A stretch of 64,000 bases of DNA from Gemmatimonadaceae bacterium (GTDB lineage: Bacteria > Latescibacterota > UBA2968 > UBA8231): NCBI GenBank assembly GCA_026706075.1, contig JAPOZM010000076.1, positions 1 to 64,000 of the forward strand, written 5' to 3'. Position 1 is the first letter of the stretch. Every line of letters begins with the position of its first letter. Positions 25,595 through 32,909 of the stretch are shown here, piece by piece. A model generated the notes under the pieces. That model was given only the letters and a program-made list of their open reading frames with translations, was not told where the DNA came from and did not search any database. Position numbers and translations under genes: made by a program.

Positions 25595-26305
25595 ATGATC
25601 CCAGGGAGTTCCCCTCCGTGGCGGCCTGCCAGAATCGTCATCTCCCAGATCATGCAGGACCTCCGGTACCGGTTCGAGCGGAGGGCCTTGCGGAGGAACC
25701 CGGTCTGGCCGTTGATGAAGCCCCGAGAGGTGGAGATCATCATGGATCTCCTGTGGCGGCTGCGTCCAAGGAGAGTCCTGGAGTGGGGGTCCGGATACGG
25801 AACCCTCTACTTCACCCGCCGCTACTCTGGATTCGATACCTGGCTCAGTATCGAGCACTCGGAAGAGTGGGCGGAGAGGATCCGCCACCTCAACACCGAT
25901 CCGCGGGTGGAGATCGTCTCGGTAGAGACCGGGGAGGGTTTCTCCGGGTACGTCGACTACCCCTCCAACCGGGGGGCGTTCGACCTCGTCCTGGTCGACG
26001 GCCGGGCAAGGACCGCATGTCTTGCCAGGGCGCCGCTCTATCTCAGCGGGCGGGGATGTCTGATTCTCCACGATGCCGGACGCGGCCAGTATCATCCCCT
26101 CCCCTCGAGTTACGAGGACAACTGTTCCTTCGGGGACTACAGGGACGAAGGGGGGCTGTGGATAGCCAGCCAGGAACGGGCCATCTCGGACTTGATCGAC
26201 CTGCCTCGCCATCTCTCCGTGTGGAAGCTCTACCGCAGGTACGGCCGGCAGATCAACTGGCTATACGGCCCTGGGGTCATCTCGAGATGGCGCGAAGTGC
26301 TCTGA
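25595..26305 (+). CDS. SAM-dependent methyltransferase-like protein
   Basis: 236 aa from the ATG at 25595, which has an AAGGGA 4 nt upstream; another in-frame ATG at 25652 would give 217 aa. The frame opens at 25433 but that part is low-quality. The motif VLEWGSGYGTLYFTRRY is a class I SAM-binding loop, followed by LSIEHSEEW and a FDLVLVDGRART core; the GRAR region with HDAGRG is seen in FkbM-like or class-I sugar methyltransferases. A TTGACA (25514-25519) lies upstream but without a clear -10. A/T-richer than its catabolic neighbours. Substrate unknown. Confidence 0.8.
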   Translation: MIPGSSPPWRPARIVISQIMQDLRYRFERRALRRNPVWPLMKPREVEIIMDLLWRLRPRRVLEWGSGYGTLYFTRRYSGFDTWLSIEHSEEWAERIRHLNTDPRVEIVSVETGEGFSGYVDYPSNRGAFDLVLVDGRARTACLARAPLYLSGRGCLILHDAGRGQYHPLPSSYEDNCSFGDYRDEGGLWIASQERAISDLIDLPRHLSVWKLYRRYGRQINWLYGPGVISRWREVL

Positions 26306-26392
26306 CTCCCGACCTCGCCGCGGAGAGAGGACCGCCGAGTATCATGCCGCAGGCGCAGGGCTCCGAGCCCTGAGCGCCGAAGGGAGCACCCC

Positions 26393-27334
26393 ATGCACTA
26401 CACCACCCTCGGCCGCACCGGCCTGCGCGTCTCCCGCGTCGGCCTGGGAGCCGGCGGCCCTTCCCGCCTCGGACGGTCGCGCGACGCCACCCTCGACGAC
26501 ATGGACCGCCTCATCGGCCGCGCCCTCGATCTGGGCGTCAACTTCATCGACACGGCCCGCACCTACGGCACCGAGGACGCCATCGGCCGGGCGCTGCAGG
26601 CGCGGGGCGCCGCGGACGTGATCGTGGCCACCAAGGCCTGGATGTACGACATGGCGGACGGGGAGAATCCCGAGCGCAAGCCGGACACGGACCCCCGGCT
26701 CGTCATCGATTCGGTGGAGGGGAGCCTGCGCGACCTGCGCCGCGACCGCATCGACTTGTTCCAGTACCACGGCGTGGGGCCGGCCGCCCTCGACATCTTT
26801 GTCGAGCGCCTGCTGCCGGTGGCCGAGCGCCTGCGCGAGCAGGGCAAGGTGCGGTTCATCGGTCTCACCGAGCAGCCGATGTTCGACTACCCCCAACAGA
26901 TGGCCACACCGGCCTGCGCCTCGGGCCTGTGGGACTCGGTGATGGTCCAGTACGGGATCTTCGACCAGGCCGGCGACACCTGCGCCTTCCCGCCGGCCCG
27001 GGCCAACGGCGCCGGGGTGATCTGCATGAGCGCCGCCCGGGGGGCCCTGGTGAGCGAGGAGGCCCTGGCCCGGACCCTGGCGAAGCTCGACGCGGGCACG
27101 CCCGACGACCTGCGCTTCCTCCTCGGCGAGCCACCGGGCACCTGGGCGGAGTTGGCCTTCCGCTTCGCCGCCGCCTGCGACGGGATCGACGTGGTGCTGG
27201 TGGGCACGGGCGACCCCGGGCACCTTGAGGCCGGCGCCCGGGCGATCACCGGACCGCCCTTGCCGCCGGAGCACCGGACGTGGCTGCGGAACCGTTTCGG
27301 GGACTGCCGCGGCGAGGCCCTGTGGCCGGAGTGA
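26393..27334 (+). CDS. Aldo/keto reductase
   Basis: 313 aa with a typical N-terminus (YTTLGRTGLRVSRVGLG). The catalytic tetrad can be traced: Asp in NFIDTARTYG, Tyr five residues later, Lys in VATKAW and His in FQYHGVG. The family forms a TIM barrel and uses NADPH to reduce sugar aldehydes or ketones. A Gly-rich loop at VVLVGTGDPGHLEA near the C-terminus fits cofactor phosphate binding. It stands alone on the plus strand, facing the CBM9-like gene 13 bp beyond its end. Likely part of the surrounding carbohydrate catabolism. Confidence 0.92.
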   Translation: MHYTTLGRTGLRVSRVGLGAGGPSRLGRSRDATLDDMDRLIGRALDLGVNFIDTARTYGTEDAIGRALQARGAADVIVATKAWMYDMADGENPERKPDTDPRLVIDSVEGSLRDLRRDRIDLFQYHGVGPAALDIFVERLLPVAERLREQGKVRFIGLTEQPMFDYPQQMATPACASGLWDSVMVQYGIFDQAGDTCAFPPARANGAGVICMSAARGALVSEEALARTLAKLDAGTPDDLRFLLGEPPGTWAELAFRFAAACDGIDVVLVGTGDPGHLEAGARAITGPPLPPEHRTWLRNRFGDCRGEALWPE

Positions 27335-27347
27335 ACCCCCCGCCCGT

Positions 27348-28031
27348 TCAGGCGAAGCGCAGGGGCTGGAAGAAGGCGGGCTCGTGGAAGGAGGGCTCGG
27401 CCAGCTCGACGGGCGCCCAGGTCCCCCAGTGGGGATGGGAGGTCTTCCCCCCGCACTTGTAGAAGTTGCCCTTCCACTCGGTCCCCGCCCGGGGCCGCGG
27501 CCGGTCGACGAAGTAGCGGCCGAAGAGCTCGAAGGGCACGTGGTACTCCACCGTCCAGGTGGTGGGCGCGGCGATCTCGGGCTCGACCCGCTCCGGCAGG
27601 GAGTGGGCGATGGGCATGAGGCGGGCGTCCTCCTCGGCCAGGAGGGGGTTGGGCCGCCCCCAGCCGCGCTCGGTGGTGGAGGAGCAGCGGCGCAGGAGCA
27701 GCACGCCGCCGCAGTTGACCTCGAAGTTGAAGTAGGCGTCGGTCTCGCCCATGGGGAAGGGCGACAGGAAGAACTCGACGCAGCTGTCCTCGCTCACCGG
27801 GTCGCCGAAGCGCTCGGCCACGGCCCGCACGTAGCGGTCCTCGACGCGGAAGATGACGGCGAGGAAGCCGTCGTCGTAGAGGACCCGCGCCGAGGTCGGC
27901 GGGCGGTGGCCGGAGTCCTCCCAGGGCCAGCAGCCGAGCTCCAGGACGTCGGCCGAGGGCCACGGGGGCCGGTCCCAGTCGGCGGCGGGTTGCCCGAGGG
28001 GTGAGTCGGCGCGGCGGATCGTGTATTCCAT
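27348..28031 (-). CDS. Carbohydrate-binding family 9-like protein, paralogue A
   Basis: 227 aa; last gene of a five-gene minus-strand operon. Starts EYTIRRADSP and ends EPAFFQPLRFA. The central pattern (EDSCVEFFLSP, FNFEVNCGG, TTWTVEYHVPFELFG, GNFYKCGGKTSHPHWGTWAPV) is characteristic of the CBM9-like domain of cytoplasmic or secreted proteins in carbohydrate loci. No signal peptide. The only other domain-sized part is absent, so this is a stand-alone CBM9 protein. Its neighbour at 28047 is a tandem paralogue 15 bp upstream. Role is probably binding a carbohydrate or glycan ligand; not enzymatically proven in the family. Confidence 0.85.
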   Translation of the reverse strand: MEYTIRRADSPLGQPAADWDRPPWPSADVLELGCWPWEDSGHRPPTSARVLYDDGFLAVIFRVEDRYVRAVAERFGDPVSEDSCVEFFLSPFPMGETDAYFNFEVNCGGVLLLRRCSSTTERGWGRPNPLLAEEDARLMPIAHSLPERVEPEIAAPTTWTVEYHVPFELFGRYFVDRPRPRAGTEWKGNFYKCGGKTSHPHWGTWAPVELAEPSFHEPAFFQPLRFA

Positions 28032-28046
28032 CGGGCGCTTTCTCCC

Positions 28047-28733
28047 TCAGGCGAAGTGGATGGGGTGGAAGGAGGCGGGAAGGTGGAAGTTCGGCCGCGG
28101 CGAGTCCACGGGCGCCCACGATCCCCAGTGGGGGTGCGAGGTCCGGTCGCCGCACTTGTAGAAGTTGGCCCGCCAGACGGCGCCCGCCGACGGGGTCACG
28201 GGGCCGAAGTGCTTCTCGAAGAGGCTCCAGGGGACGTGGTACTCCACCGCCCAGGTGGTGGGGCCGACGATCTCGGGGTCGACGATCTTCGGCTGGGTGT
28301 GGGCCATGGCGATGGTGGCGCCGTCGGCCTCCGGAACCTCCACGGTGGCGGCGCCGCAGCGGTAGAGGAGCATGGTGCCGCCGCAGTTGACCTCGAAGTT
28401 GAAGTAGGCGTCCTCGGCCGGGTCGGCGGCGGGGGCGACGAAGAACTCGACGCAGCTGTCGTGGCAGACGGAGTCGTTGAACCTTCGGGCCACGGCGCGC
28501 ACGTAGCGGTCGTCGACGACGAAGAGGACGGCGAGCCAGCCGTCGTCCCAGAGGAGGCGGGCCCTCGTGCGGGGGCGGTGGCCCGAGTCCGGCCACACGT
28601 AGTGGATGACCTCCAGCTCGTCGGCGGCCGACCACAGGGCCCGGCCGGCGTCGGCCGATGGATCGCCCAGGGCTTCGGGGGCCCGCCGGATCGTGTAGGG
28701 TCCGGGATCCTCCCCGGCTGCGCCCGCGCTCAC
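28047..28733 (-). CDS. Carbohydrate-binding family 9-like protein, paralogue B
   Basis: 228 aa from the GTG at 28733, which has GGAGGGGAG just upstream and overlaps the PhyH stop by 4 bases (GTGA), so translation is probably coupled. The sequence aligns end to end with paralogue A (DSCVEFFVAP, FNFEVNCGG, TSHPHWGSWAPVD). It has two extra Cys early. Tandem duplication inside an operon suggests either two ligands or a heterodimer. No signal peptide. Confidence 0.85.
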   Translation of the reverse strand: MSAGAAGEDPGPYTIRRAPEALGDPSADAGRALWSAADELEVIHYVWPDSGHRPRTRARLLWDDGWLAVLFVVDDRYVRAVARRFNDSVCHDSCVEFFVAPAADPAEDAYFNFEVNCGGTMLLYRCGAATVEVPEADGATIAMAHTQPKIVDPEIVGPTTWAVEYHVPWSLFEKHFGPVTPSAGAVWRANFYKCGDRTSHPHWGSWAPVDSPRPNFHLPASFHPIHFA

Positions 28734-29482
28734 AGTCTCCCCTCCCGCTTCCACCGGGCGAACAGCTCCTCGCGGTAGCGGGCGGCGCGCTCGTCGTCGA
28801 CCTTGGCCGATCCCGCGTAGTAGACCAGGCCGAGGGCCGAGCGCCCGCGGTCGGACTCGTTGGCGTCGGCGCGGTGGATCACCATGCAGTGGTGGGCGAA
28901 GAGGTCTCCCGGCTGGGCGTGAATCGGCGTCTCGAGGGCGCGGTCCTCGTCGCCGTAGTCGGGCAGCCCCAGGGAGAAGCCGAGCACGTCGGAGGGCTGG
29001 TGGACGCGTATGCCGAGGCGGTGGGAGCCGCGCACGTAGCGGATGCAGCCGTTCTCCTCGTCGATCTGATCGAGGGCGAGCCACAGGGTCACGGCGTGGT
29101 TCGGCTCGAGCATGAAGTAGAAGCCGTCCTGGTGGGGCGGCGTCACGGCGCCGGCCCGGGCCGGCTTGTTGAACCACTGCTGGTTGCGCACCACGGCCTC
29201 CTCGCCCAGCAGCTCCGAGGCGAGCCCCAGGAAGCGGTCGGAGCGGCACAGCTCGTCGAACCACGGATCGAGATCCGCCATGTTCTGGAGCCTCTTGATC
29301 GTCGACGGGTCCGCCGGGTCCTCGTAGAACGCCGTGTTCTCGGGCGCCCCGGGCAGCACCTCGTCGACGAAGCGCTGGATGTTTGCGCTCACCTCGTCGG
29401 CCTCCGGCGGCGACAGGTACTCGCGCAGCAGGACGAAGCCGTCGCGGTCGAAGTCGGTCCTGGCGCCGGTCGTGTCGGTCAT
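28730..29482 (-). CDS. Phytanoyl-CoA dioxygenase (PhyH) family oxygenase
   Basis: 250 aa from the ATG at 29482 (AGGAG 7 nt upstream). The frame remains open to 29761 but overlaps the amidohydrolase gene. Iron ligands: HQD in TPPHQDGFYF and His in MVIHRADAN, with the Arg in DRGRSALGL for 2-oxoglutarate. The start overlaps the upstream amidohydrolase stop (ATGA) and its own stop overlaps the CBM9-like start (GTGA), so this is the tightly coupled centre of the operon. Unlike the PhyH at 21997, it is embedded with hydrolases and a carbohydrate-binding protein, which suggests oxidative attack on a carbohydrate-derived substrate. Confidence 0.92.
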   Translation of the reverse strand: MTDTTGARTDFDRDGFVLLREYLSPPEADEVSANIQRFVDEVLPGAPENTAFYEDPADPSTIKRLQNMADLDPWFDELCRSDRFLGLASELLGEEAVVRNQQWFNKPARAGAVTPPHQDGFYFMLEPNHAVTLWLALDQIDEENGCIRYVRGSHRLGIRVHQPSDVLGFSLGLPDYGDEDRALETPIHAQPGDLFAHHCMVIHRADANESDRGRSALGLVYYAGSAKVDDERAARYREELFARWKREGRL

Positions 29483-30252
29483 CTCCCAACTCCTTTCAGT
29501 CCCATCAGGTTCGCCGCGTTGCGGAAGGCGACGCGGTCGCGCACCCTCTTGCCCCGGTCGAGGAGCTCCAACTTCAGCAGGGCCGGGTCCGGGACCTTGA
29601 AGACCATGCCCGTGCCGAAGGCGAGCGTGTCGTGGCCGCCGCGGTCGAGGAAGGCCTGCACGGAGCGCTGCAGCACCGACGCCATGCGCGAGATGTCGGC
29701 CACGTAGCGCGCCTCCGGGAAGCTCTTCACCGGCAGGCCGAGGGCGTTCAGGAACATCCACCTCACCTTCGGCCGCGCCTCAATGGCCTGGAGGAACTCG
29801 TCGCCGGAAAGGTCGCGAGCCCGGTCCCAGGGGTGCCGGGTGCGGCGGTCCTCGACGCGCTGGGGCACCTGCACGAAGAAGCCGCGCTCGCTGGCGGCGT
29901 CGATCAGTTCCAGGGCCTCGGGGTCGGTGAGGCGGTACTCGTGGTACTGGGGATAGAGCCGCAGGCCCCCCATGCCCAGCTCCTCGGCGCAGCGACGCAG
30001 GTCCTCGCGCCAGCCCGGGTATCCCGGGTTGAGGGTGGCCACCGGCAGCAGGCGGTCCCGGTGGCGGCGCACCTGGGCGGCCAGCTCCTCGTTGGCGGCG
30101 TGGCTGTTGCGGTAGAGGGCGGCGCTCACGTCGGCCACCACGGCCATGTCGATGCCCTTGCGGTCCATCCGCTTCAGCAGGCCGCCGGCGGTCGCCCTCG
30201 AGAGCCGGCGGAAGGGCCAGTGGCCGATCCAGGTGTTGATGTCGATCAGCAC
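29479..30252 (-). CDS. Amidohydrolase-like TIM-barrel protein lacking the HxH metal site
   Basis: 257 aa, length typical of the amidohydrolase_2 family. The N-terminus reads LIDINTWIGHWPFR, where active members have a D-x-H-x-H motif; here the two His are Asn and Trp. The C-terminal Asp of FGSD is Thr/Gly (FGTGMVFK), so the classical metal centre is largely missing. The rest (GMGGLRLYPQYHEYRL, a long barrel core) is preserved. It starts 3 bp after the other amidohydrolase's stop and is co-transcribed with it. It may be a non-metal or inactive partner, or use an atypical site. Confidence 0.8.
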   Translation of the reverse strand: MLIDINTWIGHWPFRRLSRATAGGLLKRMDRKGIDMAVVADVSAALYRNSHAANEELAAQVRRHRDRLLPVATLNPGYPGWREDLRRCAEELGMGGLRLYPQYHEYRLTDPEALELIDAASERGFFVQVPQRVEDRRTRHPWDRARDLSGDEFLQAIEARPKVRWMFLNALGLPVKSFPEARYVADISRMASVLQRSVQAFLDRGGHDTLAFGTGMVFKVPDPALLKLELLDRGKRVRDRVAFRNAANLMGLKGVGR

Positions 30253-30255
30253 GCC

Positions 30256-31026
30256 TCACCCTCCCCGGCGCCGGTCGAGCATGGACTGGAAGTTCTTCCA
30301 GAAGATCCTCTCCTTCTGCGCCTCGGTCAGTTCGGCGCCGAGGACCTTGCCCACGCCCCCTTCCATGGTCATGTCCGTGGCGAAGAGGATGCGGCCGACC
30401 CCCAGCTCGCGGACGCAGGCCTCGACCATGCCGTCGTCGATGATCGATCCCGAGGTGTCGAGGTAGACCGAGGGTGCGTCGCGCAGCTGCTTCAGCGCCC
30501 ACTCCCAGTCGCCGCCGCCGCCGATGTGGGCCTCGATGAGCATGCACTCCGGGTAGCGGCGTGCGGCCTCGACGAAGTGCCCGGCGTCGGAGATGTTCGG
30601 CTGCTGGTCGAGGAAGTCCCGCGTCGTCGGCCGTCCCGCGTGCTCCAGGACGGGCACGCCCTCCTCGATCGCCTTCTCGAGGACGGGGAAGACGGCGGGA
30701 TCGCAGATCCGGTACTGGTTGTAGAGCTTGATCCCGGACATGCCCGCGCCGAGGCAGCGGTCGATCTCGTCGAGGGACTCCCGGTGCCCGGGGACGACGA
30801 AGCAGTAGCCGAAGAGGCGGCCCCGGTAGCGCGCCATCGCCTCCAGGACCGCGTCGTTGCACTCCCGCACGCGGGCGAACTCCGGCATGCCCCGGGTGAC
30901 GGGGATGCTGACGTAGAGCTCGTCGATGCCGAGGGCGTCGGCGGTCTCGATGATGCGGTCGTTGTGGTCCCAGCCCCAGGAGATGCCGGCGCCGTTGACG
31001 TGCATGTGGCAGTCGATCTTGCGCAT
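30256..31026 (-). CDS. Amidohydrolase family metal-dependent hydrolase
   Basis: 256 aa from the ATG at 31026; a TTG at 31072-31074 would add 16 residues. The HxH motif is intact (DCHMHVNG), with a further His in IEAHIGG and the catalytic Asp in ILFATDMT. This fits an amidohydrolase_2-type TIM barrel with zinc or manganese. It is the first gene of the operon amidohydrolase, amidohydrolase-like, PhyH, CBM9-like, CBM9-like. Substrates in this family include lactones, 2-pyrones and decarboxylation substrates; not resolvable here. Confidence 0.9.
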   Translation of the reverse strand: MRKIDCHMHVNGAGISWGWDHNDRIIETADALGIDELYVSIPVTRGMPEFARVRECNDAVLEAMARYRGRLFGYCFVVPGHRESLDEIDRCLGAGMSGIKLYNQYRICDPAVFPVLEKAIEEGVPVLEHAGRPTTRDFLDQQPNISDAGHFVEAARRYPECMLIEAHIGGGGDWEWALKQLRDAPSVYLDTSGSIIDDGMVEACVRELGVGRILFATDMTMEGGVGKVLGAELTEAQKERIFWKNFQSMLDRRRGG

Positions 31027-31243
31027 CAGGAGGGGATTCGCTCGGGAGGCGTTGGAGAAGGCCCGGCTAATCAAGGGCCCGCTGCGGGCCGGGGAAAGGG
31101 CGGGGAGACCCCTGGGGCAACTCGCCCCGTGAGGGCCGGGGTCACTTACTTTCTCCGCCCTCGCCGCAGGCGCCGAGCGCCGCCAGCGGCCCGGCGGGGA
31201 TCCTGCCTCCCCGGCCGCTCACCGGCACAAGGAGACCGCCGCC

Positions 31244-32008
31244 ATGAAGGATGCCTTTCTCGACGACAGCGGACAGCCGCGGAGGGTCCGCGGCGTCACC
31301 GTGAACGCCGGCTCGCCGGTGCTCGTGCGCCTGGCGGCGCAGATCGGCTGGGAGGCCGTCTGGATCGAGATGGAGCACGGCCCCTCTGGGTTCGAGCGCG
31401 TCGAGGCCCTGTGCACCGCCGCCGAGGCGGGGGGCGCCCTGCCGCTGGTGCGCCTGCCCGACGGCGAGCGGCACCACGTGCTGCGGGCCCTGGAGTCGGG
31501 GGCGCGCATCCTGGTCGTCCCCATGGTCGACGACGCCGACCACGCACGCCGGGTCGTGGAGTACGGCATGTACGCCCCTGTGGGGGCTCGCGGCTTCAAC
31601 ACGCGCACCCCGGGCATGGGCTTCGGCCTCGCCGACCCGGTGGAGGCGATGGCCCGGGCCAACGAGGGCACCCACCTCTTCACCCAGGTGGAGACGGTCC
31701 GGGCGGTGGAGAACGTCGACGAGATCCTGCAGGTGGAGGGCCTCTCCGGGATCTTCCTCGGGCCGGGGGACCTGTCCGTGAACCTCGGCGTCACCGGGCA
31801 GATGACCGATCCCCGCCTGCGGGAGATGGTCCTGTCCTGCATCGGGAAGGCGAAGGCCGCGGGCCTTCACGCCGGCATCTTCACCCTGCCGGGGCCGCTC
31901 CTCGAGGCGGCGATGGAGGCCGGCTGCGACCTGGTGGTCTGCGGCGGCGACGTGATGGACCTCGCCCGGGCCTGGACCCGGCTGCTGGAGGAGATCCCGG
32001 GCCGGTAA
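31244..32008 (+). CDS. HpcH/HpaI family aldolase
   Basis: 254 aa. The family motifs are clear: WIEMEHGP (residue region 45-52), an Arg/Asp-rich strand LVVPMVDDADHARRVV, GARGFNTRTPG, QVETVRAVENVDEI carrying the metal-ligand Glu, and GPGDLSVNLG carrying the metal-ligand Asp. These enzymes split 2-keto-3-deoxy sugar acids or related compounds to pyruvate and an aldehyde with a divalent metal. It stands on the plus strand, 4 bp from the end of the convergent transaldolase-like gene. With the enolase-superfamily dehydratase it could complete a non-phosphorylated sugar-acid route. Confidence 0.92.
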   Translation: MKDAFLDDSGQPRRVRGVTVNAGSPVLVRLAAQIGWEAVWIEMEHGPSGFERVEALCTAAEAGGALPLVRLPDGERHHVLRALESGARILVVPMVDDADHARRVVEYGMYAPVGARGFNTRTPGMGFGLADPVEAMARANEGTHLFTQVETVRAVENVDEILQVEGLSGIFLGPGDLSVNLGVTGQMTDPRLREMVLSCIGKAKAAGLHAGIFTLPGPLLEAAMEAGCDLVVCGGDVMDLARAWTRLLEEIPGR

Positions 32009-32011
32009 GCC

Positions 32012-32764
32012 TCAGTCCAGCCGCACCGGCAGGCCCTCCAGCATGCCGCTGCGGTGCATGTCGACCCACTCGTCCATGAAGGTCTGGTTCCACTGGTCAG
32101 TGAGCGGGTGCTCCATCATGTCGCGGTAGACCGTCCACATGGTGACCAGCTCGTCGCAGCCGTCGCGGAAGGCGGCGTAGGCCGTGTCGACGGAGCGGAT
32201 CAGCGCGGCCTGGATGAAGGGCCGCTGCTCCCAGCCGCTGAACATCTGCACGCATTCGCGGATCAGCTTGGTGGGATCGCCGCCGACGGCCTTCACCGGG
32301 TCGCAGAAGGGCAGGATGTGGTCGACCCCGGCCTGGGCCACGGCCGCGGCCTGGGTCAGGGAGAAGCAGGTCGTGCAGTAGGTCTCCACCCCTTCGTCCC
32401 GGAAGGCGGCGAACGCCTTGAGGCCGTTCACGGTGCAGGGGATCTTGAGGATCACCTGGTCCGACATCTCCGTGAAGACGCGGCCCACGTCGAGCAGCTC
32501 CTCGACGCTGTGTCCGTCGATCTCGACGACCACCGGCTTGTCGGTGATGTCGAGGTAGGCCCGGATGACGCTGGTCACGGGGCCGTAGATCTTCACCATC
32601 TGGTTGAGCACGACCGTGTTGGTGACGATGCCGGCGATGCCGAGTGGCATCCACTCGGCCAGGTCCTTCGGGTCGCCGGCCAGCCAGATCAGGGGACCCC
32701 GGCCGCCGCGGCGGGCCCTCGTGACGGGCCCGTCCCCCTCGAGTGCATTCATATCTCTCTCCAT
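32012..32764 (-). CDS. Transaldolase/fructose-6-phosphate-aldolase-like family protein
   Basis: 250 aa from the ATG at 32764; an ATG four codons later (32752) is equally possible (GGAG 4 nt upstream). The TIM-barrel Schiff-base Lys lies in VILKIPCTVNG, and the first strand motif IAGIVTNTVVL corresponds to the TNPTL loop of transaldolases. FSLTQAAAVAQAGVDHILPF is the following strand-helix. It acts on sugar phosphates or analogues by aldol cleavage. Upstream of the chosen start the frame continues with a hydrophobic stretch that could be misread as a signal peptide; it is not family-like. Faces the HpaI aldolase gene. Confidence 0.85.
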   Translation of the reverse strand: MERDMNALEGDGPVTRARRGGRGPLIWLAGDPKDLAEWMPLGIAGIVTNTVVLNQMVKIYGPVTSVIRAYLDITDKPVVVEIDGHSVEELLDVGRVFTEMSDQVILKIPCTVNGLKAFAAFRDEGVETYCTTCFSLTQAAAVAQAGVDHILPFCDPVKAVGGDPTKLIRECVQMFSGWEQRPFIQAALIRSVDTAYAAFRDGCDELVTMWTVYRDMMEHPLTDQWNQTFMDEWVDMHRSGMLEGLPVRLD

Positions 32765-32909
32765 TGTCCTCACTTCTTCCGGTCGGGCCGTTGGGTCAGC
32801 GCCGAGCCCGAGGAGGTCTTCGCGGTCTGCGACAGTGGTGCCACTCGGCACAAAGAATGCAACCAGCACCAGCAGGGCGCAAAGCAAGCTGCCATCGCCA
32901 GAATCGACT

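Noticed and set aside
29383-32079. Long plus-strand frame of ~900 codons
   Set aside because: It is antisense to well-supported minus-strand genes (PhyH, two amidohydrolases) and then runs out of frame through the HpaI aldolase gene; high GC removes stop codons from shadow frames. Its protein is low-complexity Arg/Gly/Pro.
32765-32909. Upstream in-frame extension of the transaldolase-like gene with a hydrophobic stretch
   Set aside because: It resembles a signal peptide, but the enzyme family is cytoplasmic and the ATG at 32764 or 32752 fits the family length. No separate short gene could be supported.
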